45,483 nt of DNA from Kineosphaera limosa NBRC 100340 (GTDB lineage Bacteria; Actinomycetota; Actinomycetes; Actinomycetales; Dermatophilaceae): assembly GCF_000298215.1 (NCBI RefSeq), contig NZ_BAHD01000016.1:1-45483 (forward strand), read 5' to 3'. Under the pieces are notes generated by a model, which was given only the letters and a program-made list of their open reading frames with translations, was not told where the DNA came from and searched no databases. The translations under genes were made by a program, and so were the position numbers. Positions 17,602-24,932 of this stretch are shown here, one piece after another. The first letter of the stretch is position 1. The number at the start of each line of letters is the position of its first letter.

Positions 17602-18059
17602 CGGCTGCGCACGATGACGGTGCCGGCGAGGCGGTCGTGTAGGCCGCGGCCGTCGCCGCCCACGATGAGCGGCGGGATGCCCAGGCACAGCAGGGCCGAG
17701 CGGATGAGGCCGCGCCCGAAGCCCGCGTAGCCGCGCGGGCACCGATCGACGCGCAGCCCCATGAGCCGGTGCCCGATGGTGTAACCGCCGGTCCCGACCA
17801 TGAAGACGTTCATGATGAAGACGACGAGCAGCGGCTTGAACGTGCCGAGGCCGCCCTCTCCCTGCACGTAGCCCAGCAGCGCCATCGCGATGAGTTGAGC
17901 GAGGATGCCGTCGATGAACAGCGCCACCACGCGGCGACCGAAGGGCGCTAACGAGCCCGGCCCCTCCTGCGGCAGCCCGAGCCGTCGCCCCGGGTAGGCG
18001 TCCTCCCTGGAGCGGGGTGGGCCTTGCAGCCACGACCCGATGGCCTCGCGATCGATCAC
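17598..18059 (-). CDS. RDD family membrane protein
   Basis: A small membrane protein of the RDD family (153 residues from the GTG at 18059, where the conserved IDREAIGSWLQGP start lies). The diagnostic features are FGRRVVALFIDGILAQLIAM, with the Arg and Asp in the first membrane segment, GGYTIGHRLMGLRVDR, and GLHDRLAGTVIVRSR at the end. Hydrophobic segments are near residues 40-62, 70-95 and 115-135. The RDD role is unclear; transport of ions or solutes has been suggested for some members. It is the counterpart of Rv2219A and is divergent from glnA1. An in-frame ATG some 40 bp upstream is possible but less like the family. Confidence 0.85.
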   Translation of the reverse strand: MIDREAIGSWLQGPPRSREDAYPGRRLGLPQEGPGSLAPFGRRVVALFIDGILAQLIAMALLGYVQGEGGLGTFKPLLVVFIMNVFMVGTGGYTIGHRLMGLRVDRCPRGYAGFGRGLIRSALLCLGIPPLIVGGDGRGLHDRLAGTVIVRSR

Positions 18060-18149
18060 CCGCGACAGCCTACGCAAGGACCGCCGTGGCCACGACATCC
18101 TGCCGGTCGCGTACCGACACGCGGCAGCCAGGCAGGGGGCAGCCGCCGC

Positions 18150-18187
18150 GTAACACGCGGGAAACACTAGGGTCACGGTGGAGAAAC
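18150..18187 (+). promoter_or_regulatory. Double GlnR-type binding site upstream of glnA1
   Basis: GTAAC-n6-GAAAC-n6-GTCAC-n6-GAAAC, four half-sites at exact 11-bp steps: 18150-18154, 18161-18165, 18172-18176 and 18183-18187. This matches the actinobacterial GlnR a-b-a-b box without a mismatch (established consensus GTnAC-n6-GAAAC). A TAnnnT hexamer lies just downstream (TAGCGT, 18198-18203) and another lies inside the box (TAGGGT, 18168-18173). If the first is the -10, GlnR would bind at an activating position; if the second, it would repress. Confidence 0.8.
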
Positions 18188-18263
18188 TGCGTCGATCTAG
18201 CGTCGACCACGACGTAATCCCCCGGCTGCGCCCTGCGCGCCGGCCCAGACAGGAGGCACTGAG

Positions 18264-19688
18264 TTGTTCAGTAAGCCAGAGGAAGTTCTCGAGTTCATCA
18301 AGAACGAGGACGTCCAGTTCGTCGACATCCGCTTCTGTGACCTGCCCGGTGTGATGCAGCACTTCAACGTGCCGGCCAAGTCCGTGGACCTCGACTTCTT
18401 CACCGAGGGACAGGCCTTCGACGGCTCCTCGATCCGCGGCTTCCAGGCCATCCACGAGTCGGACATGAAGCTCATCCCCGACGTCACGACGGCCTACCTC
18501 GACCCGTTCCGCGCCGAGAAGACCCTCATCGTCAACTTCTCGATCGTCGACCCGTTCACCGACGAGCCCTACAGCCGCGACCCGCGCAATATCGCGGCCA
18601 AGGCCGAGGCGTACCTGAAGTCGACGGGCATCGCCGACACGGCGTTCTTCGGCGCGGAGGCGGAGTTCTACGTCTTCGACGACATCCGCTTCGAGACCAA
18701 CTCGCACAGCAGCTTCTACTACATCGACTCCATCGAGGCGGCCTGGAACACCGGGCGCGTCGAGGAGGGCGGCAACAAGGGGTACAAGACCCGCTACAAG
18801 GGCGGCTACTTCCCGGTCCCGCCGGTCGACCACTTCGCCGACCTGCGCGACCGCATCTGCCTGATGATGGACGAGGTCGGTCTCGTCGTGGAGCGCAGCC
18901 ACCACGAGGTGGGCACCGCGGGGCAGCAGGAGATCAACTACCGCTTCAACACGCTGCTGCAGTCCGGCGACGACATGATGAAGTTCAAGTACGTCGTCAA
19001 GAACGTCGCCTGGGCGGCGGACAAGTCGGCGACGTTCATGCCGAAGCCGCTCTTCGGCGACAACGGTTCGGGGATGCACACGCACCAGTCGCTGTGGAAG
19101 GACGGCGAGCCGCTCTTCTACGACGAGCAGGGCTACGGCGGCCTGTCCGATCTGGCGCGCTGGTACATCGGTGGGCTGCTCAAGCACGCCCCGTCGCTGC
19201 TGGCGTTCACCAACCCGACCGTCAACTCCTACCACCGGCTCGTGCCGGGCTACGAGGCTCCGGTCAACCTGGTGTACTCGGCGCGTAACCGGTCGGCGTG
19301 CGTGCGCATCCCGCTGGCCGGCACTTCACCGAAGGCCAAGCGCATCGAGTTCCGCATCCCGGACCCGTCGGCGAACCCCTACCTGTCCTTCGCGGCCCAG
19401 CTCATGGCGGGCCTGGACGGCATCCGCAACCGGATCGAGCCGCCGGAGCCGATCGACAAGGACCTCTACGAGCTGCCCCCGGAGGAGCACGCCGAGATCG
19501 AGCAGGTGCCCGGCACGCTCTCGGAGGTGCTCGACGCGCTCGAGGCCGACCACGAGTACCTGCTCGAGGGCGACGTCTTCACCTTGGACCTCATCGAGAC
19601 GTGGATCGACTGGAAGCGCAAGAACGAGGTCGACCCGATCCGCTTCCGCCCGCACCCCCACGAGTTCGAGATGTACTACGACCTCTGA
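18264..19688 (+). CDS. glnA1: Glutamine synthetase type I
   Basis: ATP-dependent ligation of ammonia to glutamate; the main ammonia-assimilating enzyme. The protein has 474 residues from a TTG at 18264, supported by AGGAGG at 18251-18256; no ATG or GTG fits the family N-terminus better. Beta-Grasp and catalytic motifs are present: [28 protein letters not shown] with the metal Glu residues, [28 protein letters not shown], and [17 protein letters not shown]. The adenylylation site [10 protein letters not shown] (Tyr402) is intact, so the enzyme can be controlled by GlnE, encoded nearby. Transcription is probably under GlnR through the box 76 bp upstream. In the mycobacterial order glnE follows directly; here about 6 kb of other genes separate them. 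Confidence 0.96.
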   Translation: MFSKPEEVLEFIKNEDVQFVDIRFCDLPGVMQHFNVPAKSVDLDFFTEGQAFDGSSIRGFQAIHESDMKLIPDVTTAYLDPFRAEKTLIVNFSIVDPFTDEPYSRDPRNIAAKAEAYLKSTGIADTAFFGAEAEFYVFDDIRFETNSHSSFYYIDSIEAAWNTGRVEEGGNKGYKTRYKGGYFPVPPVDHFADLRDRICLMMDEVGLVVERSHHEVGTAGQQEINYRFNTLLQSGDDMMKFKYVVKNVAWAADKSATFMPKPLFGDNGSGMHTHQSLWKDGEPLFYDEQGYGGLSDLARWYIGGLLKHAPSLLAFTNPTVNSYHRLVPGYEAPVNLVYSARNRSACVRIPLAGTSPKAKRIEFRIPDPSANPYLSFAAQLMAGLDGIRNRIEPPEPIDKDLYELPPEEHAEIEQVPGTLSEVLDALEADHEYLLEGDVFTLDLIETWIDWKRKNEVDPIRFRPHPHEFEMYYDL

Positions 19689-19797
19689 CGAAGATGCAGC
19701 GGAGGGTGAGAGCGGAGCTTGCGTAGCTCTCGCCCGAAGCGGAGTCGAGGAAGAGTCGTCAAACAGCTACGACCTCTGACGAAGAGTCGTCAAACAG
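19676..19797 (+). repeat. Partial duplication of the glnA1 3' end
   Basis: The last codons of glnA1 with its stop (19676-19694, 19 bp) recur exactly at 19767-19785, and the 17-bp gaagagtcgtcaaacag occurs at 19750-19766 and again at 19781-19797. The right copy reads as the left copy with its middle about 60 bp removed. That middle holds a hairpin: gggtgagagc at 19704-19713 pairs with gctctcgccc at 19726-19735 with one wobble. It probably serves as a terminator. Confidence 0.8.
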
Positions 19798-19824
19798 ACA
19801 CGACCGTGATCTGTGCGGGCCGCA

Positions 19825-19866
19825 CCAGGGCCCCTGACCTGCTTGCCGCAGGTTGGGGGCCCTTGG
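19825..19866 (+). terminator. Hairpin downstream of glnA1
   Basis: Left arm ccagggcccctgacctgc and right arm gcaggttgggggcccttgg pair over most of their length with small bulges around a 5-nt loop. It ends about 70 bp before the next gene and probably terminates the glnA1 transcript. Confidence 0.55.
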
Positions 19867-19934
19867 CGTGCCGCGGCGGGGCGGCTGGTGGTTCGATGGG
19901 GGCAACTCACCCCCTCGTCGCTAAGGAGTGCCCA

Positions 19935-20966
19935 ATGACGGCGTCAACCACCACGATGCGGGCCAGCGTGCTGCATCCGGATCTGTCGATCACGCTCGAG
20001 GCGCTGCCGGTGCCGGAACTGGCGGCGGACGAGGTGCTCGTGCAGGTCGGTGCAGTCGGGGTGTGCGGCTCCGACGTGCACTACTGGAAGCACGGGCGGA
20101 TCGGCGACTTCGTCGTCGAGACCGACCTCATTCTCGGCCACGAGCTGGGCGGGCGCATCGCCGCGGTCGGCACCGACGTCGACGAGAGCCGGATCGGTCA
20201 GCGAGTGGCCGTCGAGCCGCAGCGCTCGTGCCGGGTGTGCGAGTACTGCAAGTCGGGCCGATACAACCTGTGCCCGAGCATGGAGTTCTACGCGACCCCG
20301 CCGATCGACGGCGCGTTCTGCGAGTACGTCACGATCCAGGCCGACTTCGCGCACCCGATCCCCGACGAGGTCAGCGACGCGGCCGCCGCGATGCTGGAGC
20401 CGCTGTCGGTGGGTATCGCCGCGGCCCGCAAGGCGAACCTGCAGCCGGGGCAGAGCGTGTTCATCGCCGGCGCCGGGCCGATCGGCATCATCCAGGCGCA
20501 GGTCGCCCGGGCGTTCGGCGCGGCCCGCATCATCGTCTCCGACCCGGCGGCGCCGCGCCGCGAGTTGGCGTTGAGGTTCGGCGCGACGCAGGTCGTCGAC
20601 CCGATGACGACGGACATCACGACCGCCGGCTACAACGTCGATGCGTTCATCGATGCCGCCGGCGTGGCTCCGGCCGTCGTCTCCGGCATGTACACGGTCA
20701 AGCCGGGCGGGTCCGTCGTCCTCGTGGGCATGGGCGCGGACGAGATCGCCCTGCCGATCCCGCTCATCCAGAACTACGAGCTCAACGTCACCGGCATCTT
20801 CCGCTACACCGACACGTGGCCGCTGGGCATCCATCTGGTCGCGAGCGGGGCCGTCGACCTCGACGCCCTCGTGACGAGCTCCTACGGACTCGACGAGGCG
20901 CCGACGGCGCTCGATCGTGCGGGGGCTCCGCAGGAGCTGAAGGTCGTCGTCCGGCCGGGCGAGTAG
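19935..20966 (+). CDS. Zinc-dependent medium-chain dehydrogenase (sorbitol/xylitol dehydrogenase-like)
   Basis: NAD-dependent polyol or sugar-alcohol dehydrogenase of the MDR superfamily, 343 residues from the ATG at 19935 (AAGGAG at 19923-19928). Catalytic zinc ligands lie in VGVCGSDVHYWKHG (Cys44) and LGHELGG (His69, Glu70). A structural-zinc lobe is present (CRVCEYCKSGRYNLC). The cofactor motif is AGAGPIGIIQAQVARAFGA. The Tyr-Trp-x-x-Gly-Arg context resembles sorbitol and xylitol dehydrogenases, although the exact substrate cannot be told. The aldolase gene begins 7 bp after its stop codon, so the two form an operon, probably for using a polyol or deoxy-sugar. Together with the regulators further right, this block interrupts the usual glnA1-glnE order. 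Confidence 0.9.
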   Translation: MTASTTTMRASVLHPDLSITLEALPVPELAADEVLVQVGAVGVCGSDVHYWKHGRIGDFVVETDLILGHELGGRIAAVGTDVDESRIGQRVAVEPQRSCRVCEYCKSGRYNLCPSMEFYATPPIDGAFCEYVTIQADFAHPIPDEVSDAAAAMLEPLSVGIAAARKANLQPGQSVFIAGAGPIGIIQAQVARAFGAARIIVSDPAAPRRELALRFGATQVVDPMTTDITTAGYNVDAFIDAAGVAPAVVSGMYTVKPGGSVVLVGMGADEIALPIPLIQNYELNVTGIFRYTDTWPLGIHLVASGAVDLDALVTSSYGLDEAPTALDRAGAPQELKVVVRPGE

Positions 20967-20973
20967 GCGCGCG

Positions 20974-21633
20974 ATGCTGCTGCGGGCGCAGCGGGAGGCG
21001 GTGGCCCAGGCATGCCGGCGGCTGCGCCGCGAGGGCCTGGTCGTGGGGACGGCCGGGAACGTGTCGGTGCGCGCGGGCGACCTGGTGGCCGTCTCCCCCA
21101 GCGGCGTGGACTACGAGGAGTTGACGGCCGATGACGTCGGGGTGCACGACCTGGCCGGGGCTGCCGTCGAGGCGCCGCTGAAGCCTTCCAGCGAGTTGCC
21201 CCTGCATCTCGCGGTCTACCTCTCCACAGATCACTGTGCGATCGTGCACACACACGCGCCGGCCTCGACCGCGTTGTCGACCGTCGTCGAGGTGCTGCCC
21301 GCCGGGCACTACTACACCGCGATGTTCGGCGGCCCGGTGCGGGTGGCGCCGTACGCGACCTTCGGTTCGGACGAGCTGGCGGAGCACGTCGCCGCCGCCC
21401 TCCGCGGGCGGACCGCAGCGCTCATGAGCAACCACGGCGCGGTGCTCGTCGGCGCGGACCTGCCGACCGTCCTGGAGCGCACCGCCTACCTGGAGTACAT
21501 CTGCCAGGTGCAGTTGCTCGCCGCGGCGTATCCGGCGCCGCAGCGGGTGCTGACGCAGGAGGAGATCGACAAGGTCGCCGGGCTGATCGCCGGCTACGGG
21601 CAGACGTCGACGAGCCACCGCGCTGGTGGGTAG
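20974..21633 (+). CDS. Class II aldolase/adducin family protein (fuculose-phosphate aldolase-like)
   Basis: Zinc-dependent sugar-phosphate aldolase or related decarboxylase, 219 residues. The family's GTAGNVSVR motif (residues 25-33), the catalytic Glu74 in SSELPLHL, the zinc ligands His92 and His94 in VHTHAPAST, and MSNHGAVLVG with a further His are all present. Cleavage of L-fuculose-, L-rhamnulose- or ribulose-phosphate to dihydroxyacetone phosphate and an aldehyde is the usual activity. A role as the aldolase step for the tetronate pathway at 36.4-41 kb is also conceivable. It follows the dehydrogenase by 7 bp. A 14-bp tandem duplication covers the stop codon, and a perfect hairpin terminator follows immediately. 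Confidence 0.88.
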   Translation: MLLRAQREAVAQACRRLRREGLVVGTAGNVSVRAGDLVAVSPSGVDYEELTADDVGVHDLAGAAVEAPLKPSSELPLHLAVYLSTDHCAIVHTHAPASTALSTVVEVLPAGHYYTAMFGGPVRVAPYATFGSDELAEHVAAALRGRTAALMSNHGAVLVGADLPTVLERTAYLEYICQVQLLAAAYPAPQRVLTQEEIDKVAGLIAGYGQTSTSHRAGG

Positions 21634-21649
21634 ACGCTGGTGGGTAGAC
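21622..21649 (+). repeat. 14-bp tandem duplication at the aldolase stop codon
   Basis: gctggtgggtagac occurs twice head to tail, at 21622-21635 and 21636-21649. The first copy contains the aldolase stop codon and the second runs into the terminator stem. The perfect identity suggests a recent slippage event. Confidence 0.85.
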
Positions 21650-21682
21650 CGCCCGGGTTCCGGCGCCGGGACCCGGGCGGTC
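21647..21682 (+). terminator. Hairpin terminator of the dehydrogenase-aldolase operon
   Basis: gaccgcccgggt (21647-21658) and acccgggcggtc (21671-21682) are perfect 12-bp arms around a 12-nt loop, followed by cgttgtg. It lies 13 bp past the stop codon. Confidence 0.85.
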
Positions 21683-21896
21683 GTTGTGCACCCCGAGTTC
21701 GCGCGGTTTCAGGACCCACGCGTGTCGGCAACGACGTCCACGACGTCCGTCCTGTTCCCTTCCATGTATCTAATCGTGCCCCCTCGTATGCATCGTGACC
21801 TGCGACGATGCCCTCTTGGAGCGATCAGACGGCGGTGGCAAAACGGGTTCGCTTCCCTCTCAGGGCAACCCGCGCGGGCCCCGGTGACGACCGCGT

Positions 21897-22418
21897 TCAG
21901 CGGTCCGGTGCCCCGGCAATCTCAGCGCCGGGATCGATCTGGGGCATGACTCGGCGCCCCACCGCGACGAACTGCTGCAGGTGCTCGGAGTCGAGGTGGT
22001 CGAAGAAGATCTCCCGCACCCAGGCGACGTGCCCCGGAGCCGTGTCCAGCACTTTGCGCTGCCCCGAGGGAGTCAGCACCGCGTTGGTCGAGCGGCGGTC
22101 CTGCGCATCGGTCTCGCGGACGATGTACTCCTTGAGTTCCAGCCGCTTGGCGACATGCGACAGCCGCGACAGCGAGCCCCCGGTCAACATCGCCAGGCGG
22201 CTCATCCGCAGTCGGGGCGGTTTCTGCTCGGCCAGCACCGCCAGCACCAGGTACTCGAAGTAGCTGAGGTCGGCGTCGCGCTGCAGTTGCTGTTCCAGCA
22301 GAGCCGGGAGTTTGAGCAGGAGCGCGTTGCCTGTCAGCCAGGCCCGCCGCTCCAGCGGATCGAGCCAGGGCGGCTCATCAGCCTCCGGCGCTGGGCGGCT
22401 ACTGCCTCTGGCTGACAT
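21897..22418 (-). CDS. MarR-family transcriptional regulator
   Basis: Winged-helix regulator of 173 residues that usually binds a palindromic site as a dimer and releases it on ligand binding. The core includes LSYFEYLVLAVLAEQ (dimer and helix 2 region), LRMSRLAMLTGGSLSRLSHVAKRLELKEYI (recognition helix), and ETDAQDRRSTNAVLTPSGQRKV forming the wing with the conserved Asp-x-Arg. The N-terminus is a short Pro/Arg-rich tail. The ATG at 22418 has a TACCAT hexamer 7 bp upstream and no ribosome binding site, so it may be leaderless. It lies 79 bp downstream of the sensor kinase on the same strand and is convergent with the aldolase. Its target is unknown; autoregulation through small palindromes upstream is plausible. 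Confidence 0.9.
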   Translation of the reverse strand: MSARGSSRPAPEADEPPWLDPLERRAWLTGNALLLKLPALLEQQLQRDADLSYFEYLVLAVLAEQKPPRLRMSRLAMLTGGSLSRLSHVAKRLELKEYIVRETDAQDRRSTNAVLTPSGQRKVLDTAPGHVAWVREIFFDHLDSEHLQQFVAVGRRVMPQIDPGAEIAGAPDR

Positions 22419-22425
22419 GTCCGGA

Positions 22426-22497
22426 ATGGTAGTGCACGTTGGTCGTTGACCTGTGATTACTCACTCCGGTCAGGTCGACGCTCGAGCGGGTCGGGGG
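22426..22497 (-). promoter_or_regulatory. Promoter and candidate operator of the MarR gene
   Basis: TACCAT (22431-22426 on the minus strand) is a good -10 seven bases from the ATG. Upstream lie two short inverted repeats, ggtc-n3-gacc and gtga-n4-tcac, that could bind MarR itself. The operator assignment is inference. Confidence 0.35.
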
Positions 22498-24210
22498 TCA
22501 CGGCAGCGGTACCCGCCAGCGCAGCAGCGTGCCGGTGGGCTCGCGCGCGACGAGCGCGAACGAGCCGCCGTGTGCGGCCGCCCGCCCGTCGAGGTTGCCC
22601 AGGCCGCTGCGGCGCACCGGCTCACCCAGTCCCACGCCGTTGTCCTGGATGGTGACCACGAGGCCGTCGCTCGTGCTGACCCGCACCTGCGCGTCGCTGG
22701 CGCGGGAGTGCCGGGCGACATTGGACAGGCCCTCGCGCACGACGGCGACGACATCGTGTTCCAGGTGCGGCGGCACCTCCGAGAGCATGCCCTCGAACGC
22801 CAGGTCGGGCACGTAGCCCGCGTGCTCGGCGAACTGCTCCACGAGCGACTCGATCTCGGGACCCAGGCCGCCCTCGGGCAGGTGCTGGTGCAGCTCGAAG
22901 ATCGCCTCCCGCAGCGTCTTCACCGCGGTGTCCAGCTCGTCGACGACCCCTTCGAGTCGTTCGCGCACGACCGGCTCGACGTGCCGCCCGGCGGCCTGCA
23001 GACTCAGCCCCGCGGCGAACAGCCGCTGGATGACGTGGTCGTGCATGTCCCGGGCGATGCGGTCGCGGTCCTCCAACAGTTGGGCGCGGGACCGCTGTCG
23101 TTGCGCCCGCGCGGCCTCGATGGCCAGGCCCATCTGTTCGGCGAAGGGGGTCAGCAGGTCCATGGTCTGGGTCGCCTCGCCGCGCCCGTCGGTGGTCCAC
23201 GCCAACGCGATGAGCCCGACCTCGACCTCCCCGACGGTGATCGGGACGATCGCGCAGGCCCCGAACTCCTGCGCCCCGCCGAGGCGGGCCAGTTCGGCCG
23301 CCAACTCCCCCACGTGCCGATCGCCGGGCATCGTCATGAGCAACAGCGGCACCCGCTCCTTGAGCAGGATCGTCCAGCGCGGGCTCATCAGCCGCGCGCC
23401 CAGCACCTCCCGACCGTGCTCCGCTCCGGTCTGAGCCCGCACCACCAGCCGGCCGGTCTCGTCGCGCACCGCCAACAGCCCGAGGTGGGCGCCGCCGAGC
23501 TCGCGAGCATGCTTGACCATGCGACCCAGGGCCGCGGCCTCGTTGCGCCCCTCCAGCAGCGTCTGCGTGAGTTCGGCCATCACTTCGGCCCACTGCTGGC
23601 GTCCCCGCGCCCGGTCGAACAGTTGCGCGTTCTCGATCGCGATCCCGGCCGCGGCGGCCAGGCCCTCCAACACGGTGCCGTCGGCCTCGTCGAAGGGCTG
23701 CCCGTCGTTCCGGTCGCACAGGTAGAGGTTGCCGAACACTGTGTCGCGCACCCGCACGGACGCCCCGATGAAGGTGCGCATCGGCGGGTGATGCGGCGGA
23801 AAGCCCACCGACTCGGGGTGGTCGCGGATGTCGTCGAGGCGCATTGTCTGCGGATCCCGGATGAGGAGGCCGAGCACGCCGCCGCCGTGGGGCAGGTCGC
23901 CGATGCGTTCGCGCTGCTCAGCGGTGAGGCCGTGGGTGATGAAGTCGGCCAGCTGACGGCCCGTGGCGTCCAGCACGCCGAGCGCGCCGTAGCGGGCACC
24001 CAGCAGTTCGCAGGCCGAGTGCAGCACCTTGGCGAGCACCGCGGGCAACTCCAGGTCGGAGCTGATCGCCACGACCGCCGAGAGCAGTTGCCCCAGCCGC
24101 TCCTGCGCCTGCGTCGCCCCCGCTGCCCGGCGTCGGATCTCGTCCAGCAGATCCTCGATGTCCAGGCCCACCCCGAGCTGGCTGTGGTCGGGCTCCAGTG
24201 GTGCGCTCAC
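22498..24210 (-). CDS. devS: GAF-domain sensor histidine kinase (DosS/DevS-like)
   Basis: Sensor kinase of 570 residues with two GAF domains (about 50-200 and 215-370), a HisKA_3 dimer domain and a HATPase domain. The phospho-acceptor His390 is in RDMHDHVIQRLFAAG. The ATP-binding N box is REGLSNVARHSRAS and the G boxes are DNGVG and SGLGNL. Length, order and the FPPHHPPMRTF segment of the first GAF (His140/His141) match DosS/DevS/DosT of mycobacteria, where a His at this place holds the heme that senses oxygen, NO and CO. Redox or hypoxia sensing is therefore likely but not proven. Its GTG overlaps the stop codon of the Usp-like gene (GTGA), so the two are coupled. The cognate regulator is encoded upstream on the same strand. 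Confidence 0.9.
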   Translation of the reverse strand: MSAPLEPDHSQLGVGLDIEDLLDEIRRRAAGATQAQERLGQLLSAVVAISSDLELPAVLAKVLHSACELLGARYGALGVLDATGRQLADFITHGLTAEQRERIGDLPHGGGVLGLLIRDPQTMRLDDIRDHPESVGFPPHHPPMRTFIGASVRVRDTVFGNLYLCDRNDGQPFDEADGTVLEGLAAAAGIAIENAQLFDRARGRQQWAEVMAELTQTLLEGRNEAAALGRMVKHARELGGAHLGLLAVRDETGRLVVRAQTGAEHGREVLGARLMSPRWTILLKERVPLLLMTMPGDRHVGELAAELARLGGAQEFGACAIVPITVGEVEVGLIALAWTTDGRGEATQTMDLLTPFAEQMGLAIEAARAQRQRSRAQLLEDRDRIARDMHDHVIQRLFAAGLSLQAAGRHVEPVVRERLEGVVDELDTAVKTLREAIFELHQHLPEGGLGPEIESLVEQFAEHAGYVPDLAFEGMLSEVPPHLEHDVVAVVREGLSNVARHSRASDAQVRVSTSDGLVVTIQDNGVGLGEPVRRSGLGNLDGRAAAHGGSFALVAREPTGTLLRWRVPLP

Positions 24211-24764
24211 ACCGTCGATGCTAGGTCGCCGGCAGCGCCGGGCACGTACCGCACCGCCAACACGTCGCAGGCCGCGTAGCGCTGGCAGTACGCCGCCAGC
24301 TGCGCGGCCCGGCTCATGGAGCGGCGCTCACCGCCCCGACCCCGGCCCGAGGTGCCCGCGGCGCAGGCACGCCGACCGGCGGCTGCCGATGCCCGCCCGC
24401 CGGTCTCGGCCTCGATGGGGTCGTCTGCGGCGATGACCAGGATGCCGGCCTCGGCGCTGCGGTCGACGAAGACCGGCCCGGGCTCGCCCTCGGCGACCTC
24501 GAAGGTCACGGGCACCCGGGGAAACTCCCGTAGGGCGCGCAGCGCCGCGGTGAAGTTCTTGGAGTCGGAGGCCTCGCGCTCCTCCAGCGCGGTGCCCTCG
24601 GGCACGACGTGCAGGAAGCGCACCCGCGCCCCCCGCGCCGCCGCCTCCTGCACGGCAGCGCGCGCGACCTGCTGTGCGCTGCCGCTGTCAAGGAGGCCGG
24701 CCACCACATCGCGGGCGACGATGCCGGTGAGGGGCGGGGTGAGCGCCCAATTGCTCCTTGTCAT
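24207..24764 (-). CDS. Universal stress protein-like protein
   Basis: A 185-residue protein with Usp-fold features: ARAAVQEAAARGARVRFLHVVPEGT (beta2 region), then VTFEVAEGEPGPVFVDRSAEAGILVIAADDP, typical of the fourth strand region. A basic, Ser/Gly-rich stretch (SGRGRGGERRSMSRAAQL) stands where the ATP-binding loop G-x2-G-x9-G-S is expected. The similarity is partial, so Usp is a probable call. The start is the ATG at 24764, because a DosR-like box lies just upstream and the longer open frame has no family likeness. Its stop codon overlaps the kinase start codon. In mycobacteria several Usp genes belong to the DosR regulon, so a dormancy or hypoxia role fits. Confidence 0.65.
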   Translation of the reverse strand: MTRSNWALTPPLTGIVARDVVAGLLDSGSAQQVARAAVQEAAARGARVRFLHVVPEGTALEEREASDSKNFTAALRALREFPRVPVTFEVAEGEPGPVFVDRSAEAGILVIAADDPIEAETGGRASAAAGRRACAAGTSGRGRGGERRSMSRAAQLAAYCQRYAACDVLAVRYVPGAAGDLASTV

Positions 24765-24792
24765 GGCCCCCAGCGTGACTCCGCAAGGGGGC

Positions 24793-24814
24793 AGTCCCCA
24801 GGGCCATAGGTCCC
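24793..24814 (-). promoter_or_regulatory. DosR-like box upstream of the usp-devS pair
   Basis: On the minus strand 24814-24801 reads gggacctatggccc, matching 11 of 14 positions of the DosR core GGGACTWWAGTCCC. A second half-site, gggact, follows at 24798-24793. The box ends 36 bp before the Usp-like start codon. Confidence 0.55.
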
Positions 24815-24932
24815 GCCGGGGCGGTCTGGGAGAAAGGCCACAGTGGCCCGCGGCGAAAACGGCGAATAGTCCTGTTGAGCAGGCCAAATGCGGCGCGGCG
24901 CCGAATCGATACGACCGCCTCGCGGCCCAGAC

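Noticed and set aside
21800-21890. tRNA-like stretch with a gggttcg element
   Set aside because: No acceptor stem or anticodon arm can be drawn around it.
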